Below, piece after piece: positions 47,891-58,681 of a stretch of 64,000 nucleotides of DNA; positions within the stretch are counted from its first letter, which is position 1, and every line of letters starts with the position of its first letter. The stretch comes from Apoda limacodes (lineage: Eukaryota; Arthropoda; Insecta; Lepidoptera; Limacodidae). The stretch lies in assembly GCA_946406115.1 (NCBI GenBank), contig OX291543.1:26252815-26316814 (forward strand), written 5' to 3'. Under the pieces are notes generated by a model. It saw only the letters and a program-made list of their open reading frames with translations, had not been told where the DNA came from and ran no database searches. Both the position numbers and the translations under genes were made by a program.

Positions 47891-48229
47891 ACACGCCTTT
47901 TTACTATTTTCAAGAGTATTGAGATCCCTGGGGTTAACATCTCCAGCAAAGCTAGTTCCCAGATCACTTTAAAAATAAGGCCAAGCTGGCATGAAACAAA
48001 AACGTATACTCAAAAGGGAGAAGCAAGCTTTGAGCAACATATAAGCCGCAAGAACGGTCTGATATAGAGTAGTATTGTTGCCATCTCGTGCACATGGATA
48101 CTCCTGGACTACTAAAATGAGCTGGGAGAATTTTCGACAAGCAGTATTGAATTTTTAAGTGTGAGGAGAGTCTTTGCATCCTTGTGTGTGATCTACCACT
48201 TGTACAGCGGGATACTATTATTTTAAATT

Positions 48230-48466
48230 TTGCCTACGTCTACTTTCTACCATAGCATCTCTCGTGATCGGCTAGGAATTCATCCTCATTCCTAAGATGC
48301 TAAATGGTCACGCCGTTAGCGGTTTCAGAAGGGCTAACTCCTGAATAACCTCGACAGGGAGCTCATTTGTTGTAGGATGAGCTTACATAGAGGTTCTCCA
48401 AGAGACTACATTATGGGATTACTTAGTAAAGAAGTAATCAGATTTTTAAAAAGTAAGCATTAAATG
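48230..48466 (+). repeat. Old LINE 3' fragment
   Basis: 'gctaaatggtcacgccgtta', 'gacagggagctcatttgt' and a plus-strand reading KKEVIRFLKSK match the tail of the reverse-transcriptase ORF at 6003-6398, in the opposite orientation. Confidence 0.6.
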
Positions 48467-48491
48467 ATTTAACAATAAAATTAAAGAAAAA

Positions 48492-49150
48492 TTAATAACG
48501 AGTGTTTCCCCCTCTTGCTCTGATTACGGTTTCCATTCGTCTGGGCATGCTACAGATTATGTTATCGATGATTTCTTGAGGCAACCGCTCCCACTCCTCA
48601 AGTAATGCGTTTCCAAGTTCATTCAGATTGTTGGGGGGTGGCATTCTGGATTTAACCCTTCTTTTTAGCAAGTCCCAGACATGCTCTATCGGATTCATAT
48701 CGGGGGAATTTGCTGGCCACTGCATCACCGGTATACCTACGTGGCGCAGATATGCCTGTGCCGATTGTACACTATGAGCACGAGCATTATCTTGCATTAA
48801 AAAAGTCGTCACCCAATAAATGGGGCAAATGGTACAACATGTTCTTCTAAAATGTCTCTGATGTATCGATCTGCTGTCATGGTCCCTCCTGTGACTATCA
48901 CTAACTCCGTGCGAGCTCCCAAACATATCCCTCCCCAAACCATAATCGAGCCGCCACCATAAGCCACTGTGTGTTCAAAATTAGACTGTATGTGGCGTTC
49001 TCCTTTGCGTCTCCATATTCGCTGTCTCCCATCGATCTGTTTTAAAAGAACTCTGCACTCATCAGTAAAGTGAACCTGCTGCCATTCGTTCAAATCCTTT
49101 TTTTGTGTTCCGCTAATTGTGCCGGTGTGTATATTACTAGAGTAATTCAC
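48492..49150 (-). pseudogene. Tc1-like transposase, DDE catalytic domain, 5'-truncated, one frameshift
   Basis: The minus strand carries nearly the whole DDE domain: WQQVHFTDECRVLLKQIDGR holds the first Asp, followed by WRRKGERHIQ, VAYGGGSIMVWGGICLG and GGTMTADRYIRDILEEHVVP. After a one-base slip near 48811 (…PFIG|DD…) it continues FLMQDNARAHS with the second Asp and QWPANSPDMNPIEHVWDLLK with the Glu, giving a DD34E spacing. The tail ends SMPRRMETVIRARGGNTRY and a stop. The N-terminal DNA-binding half is absent. It differs from the Tc1-type relic at 20036-20568, which keeps only the N-terminal half. The shift makes it inactive. Confidence 0.92.
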
Positions 49151-49710
49151 TAGGTGCCAGTGACTTTTAGGTATATTAATACAGTAATTATTTTTGTTGT
49201 AGATTGGAATTTAAAAGCAAACTACTTACAGAAAAATTATTCAGTTGATTGTACTCGTTCGGGAAAAAAGGTCACCGAGCAAAGTAATGAAAAATTGCAA
49301 AATTTTAAAACTGATACGACCGAATATGCAGATTCATTGGAAGTTGAAAAACGAGAAAATCCCATAATTTTGATCAGCAATTTAAACTTCAACAAAGAAA
49401 ATGTCTCTGTTGTTCAAAGTTATATCCAACAAACAACATAGGAGAGTTGTCGAAAATTTTAATGGGAAGTAAGTTATTTTCTCCAATTGTTTTTTTTTCT
49501 GATGTAAGAAAAATGTTCCTATTATAGTTTTAATTTTAATTTTATAAGCATGCACTTAAGCTTATGCGCAATATTTCGTTACGAAACTGTTTTATATTTA
49601 CTTGGGTATATAGGCAAGTCAACTATGCAAGGGTCGGATATACACTGTTTATTGTTGCAAGACAGGCGGGGACGCAGTCGCACGCCTTACATATATATCT
49701 ATACTACTAC

Positions 49711-50338
49711 TTCTCGCAGCCTAGTTGGTAGTGTTGCCGACTGCTGCCCAGAGGGTGTGGGTTCGATTCCCGCATAGGACAAACATTTATGTGATAAATA
49801 ACATTTGTGTTTTTCTTGAGTCTGGGTGTTTTATGTATAATATGTATTTATTTACAAAAAAAACGAGTTGCACTACGGGAGTGCCGGCAGAAGTGAAAAC
49901 ACACACGATTCGCGCTTAACACTCAAATATGTCACAAGACATGTCTTTGACATTGTCAAGAAATAATATTTGTTTATTTACTTTTTTGACGTAGTATATT
50001 TGACATCGCAATCTGACATAGAATTAAAATTCCATATCCAACCTCCTTGTACTACTCATAATCGCGAATACTAAAAATAAAAATTATAATAGGCGTGGCA
50101 TTACGGTTTCCGTCTTACGAATTTTCACGATTAGGACACGTGACCTGACGCGAGTTTATCATTTTTTAGCCATACCAAAAAAAGTGCACAACGCCGCTAA
50201 AGAAGTTTTCACTTCAAAAAAAAAGGTAATATATATATATCTGTATCCGTTGTCGGACTCCCATAACACAAGCTCTGCTTACTTTGGGGCCAGACGGCGC
50301 TGTGTGTAATGTCCAAAAATATTTATATATTTATATTA
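49711..50338 (+). repeat. tRNA-derived SINE (family 1), split by an insertion
   Basis: The head (GCAGCCTAGTTGGTAGTG, GGTTCGATTCC) and the first body part lie at 49711-49862. The 3' part ('atctgtatccgttgtcggac', 'ctttggggccagacggcgct') lies at 50216-50338. Compared with the copy at 28311-28560 the break falls in the internal A-run. Confidence 0.85.
49863..50215 (+). mobile_element. ~350-bp non-autonomous element, copy 2, inside the SINE
   Basis: It starts 'cgagttgcactacgggagtg' plus 'ccggcagaagtgaaaac' and ends 'aagtgcacaacgccgctaaa' plus 'gaagttttcacttc'. It is the reverse-orientation counterpart of 21340-21652, including 'ggacacgtgacc' and 'gacatagaattaaaattcca'. A-runs flank both sides. 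Confidence 0.8.
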
Positions 50339-50339
50339 T

Positions 50340-53287
50340 ATAGGTAGGTAGGTCAACCTACATAACAGAAACAAACAAAACCTCTTTCCGATATTACTTT
50401 TTATATGTCTCACCATCTGAAGAATTTATGAAAACCACCCAATAATATAATATATAATAATAAAATATATAAATGCACTATATACACTTTATTTATGGCA
50501 AATCAGCTTCGATTACATTAAGTTCTTTTGTGTTTACGAAGGTACAAATCTTTCATCAGTTATTTTGTTTGCTTAAAATTGCGGATGCAATTAGTCAAAA
50601 AACTTAGATATCAAGACAAAGAGAAGTTTCTAGATGCTACCGGACTACCATTAATGGTGCCTACGGAAGCTGATTACTAAGCTTACGCTGTCTGTATGTC
50701 TGTCTGACCGTCAAATAGCTCTATCTTATCTCTGTAATACCTAACATATATTGAAGGGTTAAAAAATAAAAAAAATAGAAGGTGGTCCCCAAACAAGCTT
50801 CAAACTTGCAGTGATTATAGTTTTAGCTGTAAAGTATTAACAACAAATAATAATTACCAGCCTTGGTCAGTCTATACGGGGGACTGCTTAGCGGCACACT
50901 TTTTGTTTTTGTTTGTGTTAGTAAATTAAGTAAATGGTGCTGTACACAACAACTTACCAAAATTTTAATACAATCGCATGAATGGTTTACCTTTAGTCCG
51001 ACTCAAACTTGACCGGTTTTTTCTTTCATAAAAACAATACACAATTACAAACACAACAATAAGAAATTAGCCTAATCCGATCCTAAGTGATGCTCCGCTA
51101 TACATGTGGCAATAGATTTTTATTTATATAGATATATAAAATTAATGCATTTTATTTCAGATTTATTGATTGACCAGAATTTGATATAAATTCTGCGTAT
51201 ATAAAAATTAAAGAAAACATAAATAAACAACAAACTAATAATGCTACTAAAGGAATGATGCGTGATTCACTGCCACAGTCAACAGACCGTAAATTGTTTC
51301 ACCGTCATAAATGGAACTGTTAATAAAATTCATTAATAAATATTTGCAAGAATATATATACATTATTTTTTTTGACTTAAATATTAAATATACATTTTTT
51401 CTGAAGTGCTGATGAAGGTACGAGGTTTTCTAAAAATATTTCATAGAATTGTTATTTCTAGCACATCCTTAATTTTTAACCCAAAAAATATTGTTGTTTG
51501 TGAGGCCATAGGTTTGGGATAATGAGATCAAAGTACTTAGAGCGCCGCGCGTCGGATATAAGTATGTCTTCACGTTACGTACTGAAATTCAAAATACGGC
51601 TAGGGCCAAAGACATATACTATAGGATTTTAACATACGCTTATATCTATGGTTAGGGCTGTTAAATGTTGCTATGTTGACTTTATAAAACAAACGAAACT
51701 ATATACCTGTCAATAACGTGTACAGTGCAATAAACTTTTCTGATCCTCTGATCTTGGATGTTTGGTCGCTAGTGTCGTTGTAAGTTCGTACCATTTCAAT
51801 ATGGTGATTTCTGGTTGGAACAGATGATAATAATATGGCTATTATACTTTTCTGCCTGTAGCGTCTTGCTTTTTTTTATATCGATCCTTCTATTTTAAAA
51901 TGTTCCAAATATATAACTAACTGCTATATCGAAATTACGAGTATATCTCTCTCTCAGAACTACTTGAAATACGTCAAAGATTGAAAGAAAAAAGATGGAA
52001 CACTGTTGATTTCGTAAATACTGCCGAATTTTTTTTTTATAATTGATGCACTGTTGATGCAGATGCAGCTTGTTTGTACCTATTTACTGAACTTTGTTTT
52101 CTAGTTGACCGAGCTAGCGAAGCGTCTCAGTTTCGAGATTGGCCAAAAAAGCTATTGTCCGTCTGTCTGTCTGTCTGTCTGTTCTCGCCTACAGGTCGCA
52201 TTTGTCAACTAATTTTGACGAAATTTGGCATACATTATTAAAAAAATTTAGTGGATTAGGATTTTTGATTGGGGGGAAAATGGGTGAAAAAGGGAGGAAG
52301 TTTTCTGTAGCGTTATTTATTGATGGATTTTAATCAAATTTAAGAAGCACACTAAGGACTTTATTCTACACAAAAAAAAAATGCCACAAACAAGTATTTA
52401 TATACAACCAAGGTAGCAAACAAGCTGACGGCCCACCTGATGTTAAGCGGTTACCGTAGCCTGTGGACGCTTGCAATACTAGGAGCATTACTCACGCGTG
52501 GTCGACGTTGTTTTACAGGGCACCTTATATCTAGTATTAGGAGGTGTAATACGGCGCTAGGGGATATTCCGACATAGTCGTTAAAAATGTAAAATAAAAT
52601 GTGAAAGAATTAAAACAAATGATTAGGGTTATTTAAAAATGTATAGGTGTCAAATGTTGTGCTCTTAAAAAATCTTCACAATTTTTTTTAAATCAAAAAT
52701 TTACATTAGCCACTTTAAAATAGAGTGCCTCAATGTATTCTGGTTTTTTAAACATATGGTTTGAACATACAAATAATCTGATTAAAAAACCAAGTACGAG
52801 TAGGTCTCACGTATGGAAGGTTGCTTACTCATAGGAACCCGTGATTTAAGATTAAGGATTAACACCGCGATTGACACGTAACGATTTACCCGGGTAGCCA
52901 CGGCGCTTCACTCACTGCACCTGTCCCGACGTCAGACCGTCACCAACGCGGCTCGCCATGGATATCACTCGTCTTTCGCCACTTTTTTTAATTTTTTAAA
53001 ACTGTAATTTCAAAACTTTATTTTGATTTTAAAATTTAGATAGTTATTCATTAGTTTGGTTTTTCGATTTTTTAGTTTCAACTAAACATTTTTTTTACTT
53101 TACAGGCACTTAGGAAACGGTTATTCTTTTTATGTTTGATTAAACACACTTTAAGTGCCCTATTTAAGACCCTTAATGACATTTCACATAATTGTTGAAA
53201 TACGTGTCTAAAGTATTAAAAAAATACCACTATATTATTTTTAATACAAAATCATAGTGGTTGTCTACATGACACTTTTTTATAAAA
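50340..53287. other. Mostly gene-free stretch
   Basis: Holds a (GTCT)n-rich decayed repeat at 52088-52340 ('gaccgagctagcgaagcgtc', 'gtccgtctgtctgtctgtct') and a GC-richer patch at 52870-52975. No exons recognised. Confidence 0.35.
52412..52510 (-). repeat. LINE 3' terminal fragment
   Basis: 'ggtagcaaacaagctgacgg', 'cccacctgatgttaagcggt' and 'tagcctgtggacgcttgcaa' match 5965-6040. Confidence 0.8.
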
Positions 53288-53655
53288 CTAGCTTCTGCCA
53301 ACGGCTTCTTAATTATAGAAAAAAAAAACAAACTATCAAATATTTCCTCCTTAATGGCATAATACATTAGTGTCTGTGAAACCATCGAAATACCCAACCC
53401 AATCTGTCAAGCCGTTTAGAAGATATGTGAAAATGATAAGTACGGAAGGACAATTCTTACAACCCGTTGTCCTATTACCCGTTTTCCCATAGGAATAAAG
53501 CATTTTCCCGCGGTAAAAAGTAGCCTATGTTCATCAGGGATAATGTCGGCTTCTAATAGTAAAAGAATTTTTCAAATCGGTCCAGTAGTTTCGGAGCCTG
53601 TTCAATACAAACATACTTACATACAAATCTTATCTCTTTATAATATTTGTATAGA
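53288..53655 (-). mobile_element. 368-bp Helitron-like element (candidate)
   Basis: Read on the minus strand it begins TCTATACAAATATTATAAAG after an A and ends in 'gaagccgttggcagaagCTAG' before a T. These ends parallel the element at 15100-16637. It has no coding content. An RTE-type retroelement fragment is the alternative. Confidence 0.5.
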
Positions 53656-53754
53656 TTTCATCAAAGTCGATCTTGAGGACGGTGGGATTATAAGACTGTT
53701 ACATACGCAGTATGCACGAGAGACGGACGGACGGACATGACAAAACTATATTTC

Positions 53755-53820
53755 ATAACTTTGACGATTCAAAAGTGATTGTAAAATCCTTATTTGAATA
53801 AAAAAAATTGACTTTGACTA
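53755..53820 (+). repeat. LINE 3'-end-like fragment
   Basis: 'actttgacgattcaaaagtg' and 'cttatttgaataaaaaaaat' with a GATTTTGACT-like tail; the complement of the pieces at 9778 and 31945. Confidence 0.5.
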
Positions 53821-54229
53821 TAATGTAAACGCGGGAATATTTTTGCCTTTACAGGGACACTTATATCCGGCGCTGAGTCCGGCGCTAGAGGACTTTATAA
53901 TATTGTTTTTTAAGGGGTACTGTACCTCAAAAGGAAAAAGCACATCCCTCTTTGTTGTCGGCTGTCTGTCGATTAAGACGCTTTCTAAGTAACAAGTTTA
54001 AATTAATATGAAATGCTTATATATAATAGTCCCTTAAAGTTTTAGAAAAACTAAATTTTTTGTTTTGTTTAGGCATCTTAGCCTACAACTTTTTAAAGAA
54101 AATACAAATTTGTATAAAATCCTAGATATGAAGTCCTAAACATTGACACAAATATGAAGTAGCCAAAACGAAACACGTAGCGATCAGCCGCCGCCGACAC
54201 AGCGAGTAGCCGATAAACCGCCTTTTACC

Positions 54230-54507
54230 GAGTCGGACTCGCGCATGAAGGGTTCCGTACCATTATCTACAAAAACGAGCAAAAAAATCACGTATGTTGT
54301 ATGGGAGCCCCCTCAAATATATTTTTTTTTCTGTTTTTTAGAATTTGTTGTTATAGCGGCAACAGAAATACATCTTCTGTGAAAAATTCAACTGTCTCAC
54401 TATAACAGTTCATGAGATACAGCCTGGTGACAAACGGACGGACGGATGGACGGACAGCGAAGCCTTAGTAATAGGGTTCCTAATTACCTTTCAGGTACGG
54501 AACCCTA
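54230..54507 (+). mobile_element. GGCCAAGTGCGAG-family element, 5' end trimmed
   Basis: Starts 'gagtcggactcgcgcatgaa' and 'gggttccgtacc', contains 'atgagatacagcctggtgac' and 'ggacggacggatggacggac', and ends 'aggtacggaaccctaaaaaa'. It is the inverted counterpart of 16208-16480. Confidence 0.75.
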
Positions 54508-54894
54508 AAAAATTGTACCTACTAAGAAACCTATACCATTTTTAACCTTTAACGACATCCCACAAAAATTTTACCCGTCAGTTAAATGTATGAAGAGCTG
54601 TAAAAAATCTTAATTTTATTACAAAACTAGGTGAGTAGGAATTGCCGGTTTATATAAGTCACCATCACAATAAGGCGGATATAAAGTTGTGACTTGTTGA
54701 GTAAGATAATAAAAAAAACCACCCGAGTACGTGTCATACACGCATTAAGTAAGGTTTCCGTAGCCGTAGTAACACAACTATTGCATATTTCTCAAAAACC
54801 TATAAACCTATTTAGTTTAAAACAATTTTGCATGAAATTATTTATAAAGTTCTAAAACTAATTTTTTTTTTCTTATTTTTTATAATTTATTTTT

Positions 54895-55040
54895 GTAGTA
54901 GTTTACAAGAGACACCTTTCTGTAAAATTTCATTAGAATCGGAGCAAAGACGACTAAACTATTAGGTACATACGGACGGACGGACGGATATTACGAATAT
55001 ATAAAAGTTCCGTTTTTGCGATTCGACTACGGAACCCTAG
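54895..55040 (+). repeat. GGCCAAGTGCGAG-family 3' fragment
   Basis: 'acatacggacggacggacgg' and 'cgattcgactacggaaccct' mark the 3' end of a related but diverged element. Confidence 0.5.
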
Positions 55041-55268
55041 AAGTGTTTGATGCATAGCTAAATATCCTAAATACAATATAATAGGTAGTAATATTAATTG
55101 CTCACCAAGCTACTCGTATCTATTCTATGAGTCTTTCATAAAAGAAAACATTAAAAAAAAATTGCTGATTATTTTTGAATACTCAAACTTAACAAATTAA
55201 GAATTTACAATATTACATATATTTTTAAATGAATGCAAAACTTTTTAAAATCGTAATAATTTCCATTG

Positions 55269-55889
55269 AGTCGCTCCGACACCGACATACAACCCTACCT
55301 CCACGAAGTCCTAAAATGGACTGTGCCTGGGCTCGCGGGGGATTACAGAGCGACGGAGCAGGGGCATTCGCGAGGTGAGACTACAATTTTGAGGAAAAAC
55401 GTACTTTACACGCAAGTAAAACTCGCTAAAAATAAAGTGCTCAAATTGAAGTGTTGGTTTTTAAAAGTCCTTTTTTTTACGCGTAAACAGAAACTAAGAC
55501 GCTTATACTATTCTCGAGAGTTTTTACGAAAACTCTAAAATCAGATACTCACTGCGATTTTTTTTTTAAGAAGCAGTTATTAAAAATACAATTCTGTTCA
55601 AATCAAAACATTAACGAGGCTCTAAGGTATCAATTGATATTTTTTGTGGGATTTTTTACTTGAATAAGATCGAAAATTAGGATTTGGGTTTATTTAGCCC
55701 CTTAACTTTGTAAGTGATAAGTGCACTGCACATCATGTTGGTATTAATAAAGTAGGCAGTTTGAGAAAAGAAATTGCTACGTACTATCTTTCCATCTCAG
55801 ACTTAACACAGGTCACTTCTTTCGCAGGAGTTCGTATTATTTTAGTTAACGCCGTTGGCTTTCAAATGCCATCGGGGGTCGAAATCTTC
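55269..55889 (+). CDS. Candidate pair of internal exons, unknown gene
   Basis: Exon A (55269-55374) is unusually GC-rich and reads SDTDIQPYLHEVLKWTVPGL then AGDYRATEQGHSR. It ends at an excellent donor (CGCGAG|GTGAGA) in phase 1. Exon B (55828-55889) follows an acceptor (CTTCTTTCGCAG|GAG) and restores the frame: VRIILVNAVGFQMPSGVEIF, ending at a GTATGT donor. Without splicing, exon B's frame stops two codons later. The acceptor of exon A is weak and a second frame is also open through it. I do not recognise the protein. Flanking exons were not found; they could lie upstream in the unassigned 41-53 kb. The call could be chance. Confidence 0.27.
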
Positions 55890-56371
55890 GTATGTAACTG
55901 AGAGATATGTTGATGAATCCATATTAAATAAAATGAAATTATCTAATACAAACCTATATCCGATAAAAATTCAGCATGTCATCCCTAACGCCCCATCAAC
56001 AGGCTCTTCTTCAGCAACAGTGTCACGAACGATTCTATAACTTTTAATAATTGTTCCATTTAAAATACTCATTTTCCTAAAAAAACTTATTTTCTTTAAT
56101 ATGTGTTTTATTTTCTTAGACATAGATAAAATCTTGTATGAAACTGCAATAAAATATTTATGATATTAGTGCGGTAAGTTGGTTATACCGAACGAGTAGA
56201 CGAATGTATGCCCAAGACGAAGTCGAGGGTAGTCGACCATAATCATCAGTTTGTAAATACCATTCCGCTACAACATTTGTACACTGTTATACAACATTTT
56301 TCAACACGTTTGCGAGAAAACAGTATCATCAGGTCGTCTACAAAGATTTTAAAAACGTACCTTAATTAATA

Positions 56372-56790
56372 AATATTTTTTTAACTGGCGCGTTATTTAG
56401 GATTTTTTCTATGTTAGCTGCAGTAAATAAATACTTTAGATTTTTTGCTTCCAAAATACGTGTAACTTTATGTGGGTACTCTGAAAAATCTATGTCATTG
56501 TTGGTTTTAAGAATGCTTGTCAACATCGAATATATTGACCATAATGAGGACGGCTTATACTTCACACTTAATTCATTAAAATAAGCAATTAAAACATTTT
56601 CAGAGAATGACTGAGTATTTCTTCGAGTTTTCCATGATATAAAATTATTGTGAGTTATAAAATATACTCTCGCAATTTTGGTGGTAAGAGTCCATTTTCT
56701 GCAATTTGACCTCATTTTAGATTTCAGGTAGAGAAGATTCCATATTAATATCAGATTTTGGCTTGAACCCATTATTTTGTAAATAGGTAT
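56372..56790 (-). pseudogene. Tyrosine-recombinase N-terminal domain remnant (Crypton-like?)
   Basis: The minus-strand frame contains NNFISWKTRRNTQSFSENVL, then IAYFNELSVKYKPSSLWSIY and SMLTSILKT. This has the pattern of the SAM-like core-binding domain of tyrosine recombinases. LFTAANIEKILNNAP then matches the usual start of the catalytic domain. Frames shift: just upstream another register gives AENGLLPPKLREYI, which belongs directly before the NNFISW segment, and still earlier PKSDINMESSLPE. The catalytic R-H-R-Y half was not found downstream. Insect proteins of this kind come from Crypton DNA transposons or genes derived from them; the choice is inference. With at least two frameshifts it is a pseudogene. 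Confidence 0.55.
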
Positions 56791-56991
56791 CAGTCGAAAA
56801 GTCGCAACAATCTTTTTCTAATATGAAAATAGCGCGCATTTGCAAATGGCGCCACGTGCACGTGAGAATGAGAACTACATCTTTCGTCTGTTTTTTCTTC
56901 TAGTATTAAAGTGAGTCAAACTTATAGATCAAAAGAGCTTCGAAGCAGGTTCGATCGAAGTTAAAAAAAGACTTTAATGGATACGTGCACG

Positions 56992-57071
56992 GCGCCATAT
57001 AATGGAGCGTGCGGTAAAACAGGTACTTATTTGAGAGTACCTATTTTACCGCACGTTCCGTTCTATGGTGC
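56992..57071. repeat. 80-bp imperfect hairpin with 36-bp arms
   Basis: The left arm is GCGCCATATAATGGAGCGTG then CGGTAAAACAGGTACT; an 8-base loop TATTTGAG follows; the right arm is AGTACCTATTTTACCGCACG then TTCCGTTCTATGGTGC. The inner 22 bp pair with one mismatch. 'taatggata' occurs just outside on both sides. Confidence 0.85.
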
Positions 57072-57079
57072 GTAATTTT

Positions 57080-58079
57080 GAACTTTCAAATAATGGATAC
57101 AAGCTTCGTAAAGGCATTTTTTTAACAAACGTGTTGAAAAAGTATTTTAGTACTCGCGCGATGCTATTTCGTTACGAGCGAAGCGTCTTTTAAAAATAGG
57201 TAAAAACTTCTGCTTTCAACAACATACAACATTATTTTCAAATTTTCAATTTATTATTATTAGTTTAAAAACATTTTTCTACATGTCAAGGCAGATCTTG
57301 ATCATCACGGTCTGGCCCATGGTCACGCAAAGTTCTATTTCCAACATTAAATTTAACTTTTAAATAAAAGAGATGGAGTTTCCTGAGCGAGCAGTTTTAT
57401 TGTAAGTAAAGAAGTACAAATGTTTTTATTTTAACTGATTTCAGAAAGTGATATCATAACATTAATTATTATTTCTTTCATTCGTAGTTACTTTTTCTTT
57501 CATACCAGTGGTTAATTTTATTAAACACGTATCTAAGAAAATAGCACATTGTTCACCGAGGGGTGAAAGTGACTGATTACCGACGAGGGTGTAGTTTGAA
57601 CAAACTTAAAACACACGAGGTGGGAATCATCTTTCATCCCGAGTGATACATAGTGCTTTACACTACAAATGCGAGGATAATAAAATATAATTAATTAAAG
57701 TTTTAATTTACTCAACAAATATTAATTCACTTTTATAAACATAGATGGCGCTGTACCGAATATTTACAAGCTATGGTTATGTTTTCTGTTGTTTATAAAT
57801 AGTGAGGTATTTTTTTCAAACAATCATAGATGGCACTGTACCAAATAAAAAGAAGCTGTTTAATTATTTCATCAGCATTTAAATAGAAAGTGCTATTTCT
57901 CTATTCATGTCATTCCCTCTAAACAGGCAAGAAAGTAATAATCTCTGCAAACACGTATTTTCAACCCTATTTTTGACTATGCATGAAGGTTCTCTCAGAG
58001 CATGAGTAGTGTACATGACTTTTGTATCTATATATATACGAATTTGGAGATACCGATTAGTTCTGTAATAGAAATTAGT
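57080..58079. other. Gene-free stretch
   Basis: AT-rich with short repeated words: 'catagatggcgctgtaccga' (57743) and 'catagatggcactgtaccaa' (57827), about 85 bp apart. No exons seen. Confidence 0.4.
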
Positions 58080-58190
58080 CAGTGGTTGCCCAGGGGTTAC
58101 GATTTTATCTTGTGTCCTGAGTGCCGGAGGCTTGAGCCATGCGTGTGCACTGGCTTGTCGGTAAAAGAAAACATCGTGAGGACACGTATA
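58080..58190 (+). repeat. SINE family 2, head and start of body
   Basis: 'caggggttacgattttatct' and 'tgtgtcctgagtgccggagg', then 'cactggcttgtcggtaaaag' and 'aaaacatcgtgaggaca', match 28695-28860 with the middle deleted. Confidence 0.7.
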
Positions 58191-58486
58191 TATATATATA
58201 TAGATATATACCTAATAAATTGTATACAATCTTCACGGCCTATCTCCCTCTCCTATCTATCTCACCTTGACCACCTCCCCCCTATAGGGGTTATCCCAAC
58301 TCCGCTCATATTTTTTTAGTTGTAAATATAACCCACTCAAACACACAAAAAATAATACATATTTTCATCAAAGTTGCAGTTGTTAAGAAGTAGTTCAGTG
58401 ACGTACCCAGAGATGAATTATATTGTAAATATATATAAATATATTATATATACTCCTTATTTTATCTGCAGTTCAACTGTGTTACT

Positions 58487-58519
58487 TATATATAGTAAAT
58501 AGCAGCAGGTTGTTACAGT
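58487..58519 (+). promoter_or_regulatory. Candidate core promoter of the secreted-protein gene
   Basis: A TATA box TATATATA at 58487-58494 lies 30 bp before the A of an arthropod-type initiator ACAGT (58515-58519, +1 at about 58517). That would give a 5' UTR of about 165 nt before the ATG at 58682. The region is AT-rich, so a chance match is quite possible. Confidence 0.35.
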
Positions 58520-58533
58520 ACGGCAAAACCAAT

Positions 58534-58605
58534 ATGCCGTTAAAAATAAATAATACACTATATTTTATATTACTTTTCGTCTCTCAAAACCATACAAACA
58601 TTTAA
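58534..58605 (+). other. Upstream ORF in the predicted 5' UTR
   Basis: ATG at 58534 opens 23 codons (MPLKINNTLYFILLFVSQ...) and stops at 58603-58605, 76 bp before the main ATG. If transcription starts near 58517 this would be the first ATG of the message and could reduce translation of the main frame. Confidence 0.3.
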
Positions 58606-58681
58606 CACATTTTCATTGTATAAAAATAGAGAGAAAAATAATAAAAGTATAAAAAATGGTTTTGCACAAAAATCAGCAATA

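Noticed and set aside
56362..56772. Reading the 136-codon frame as an intact gene
   Set aside because: The recognisable recombinase segments continue in other registers on its upstream side and the catalytic half is missing, so it is a broken relic.
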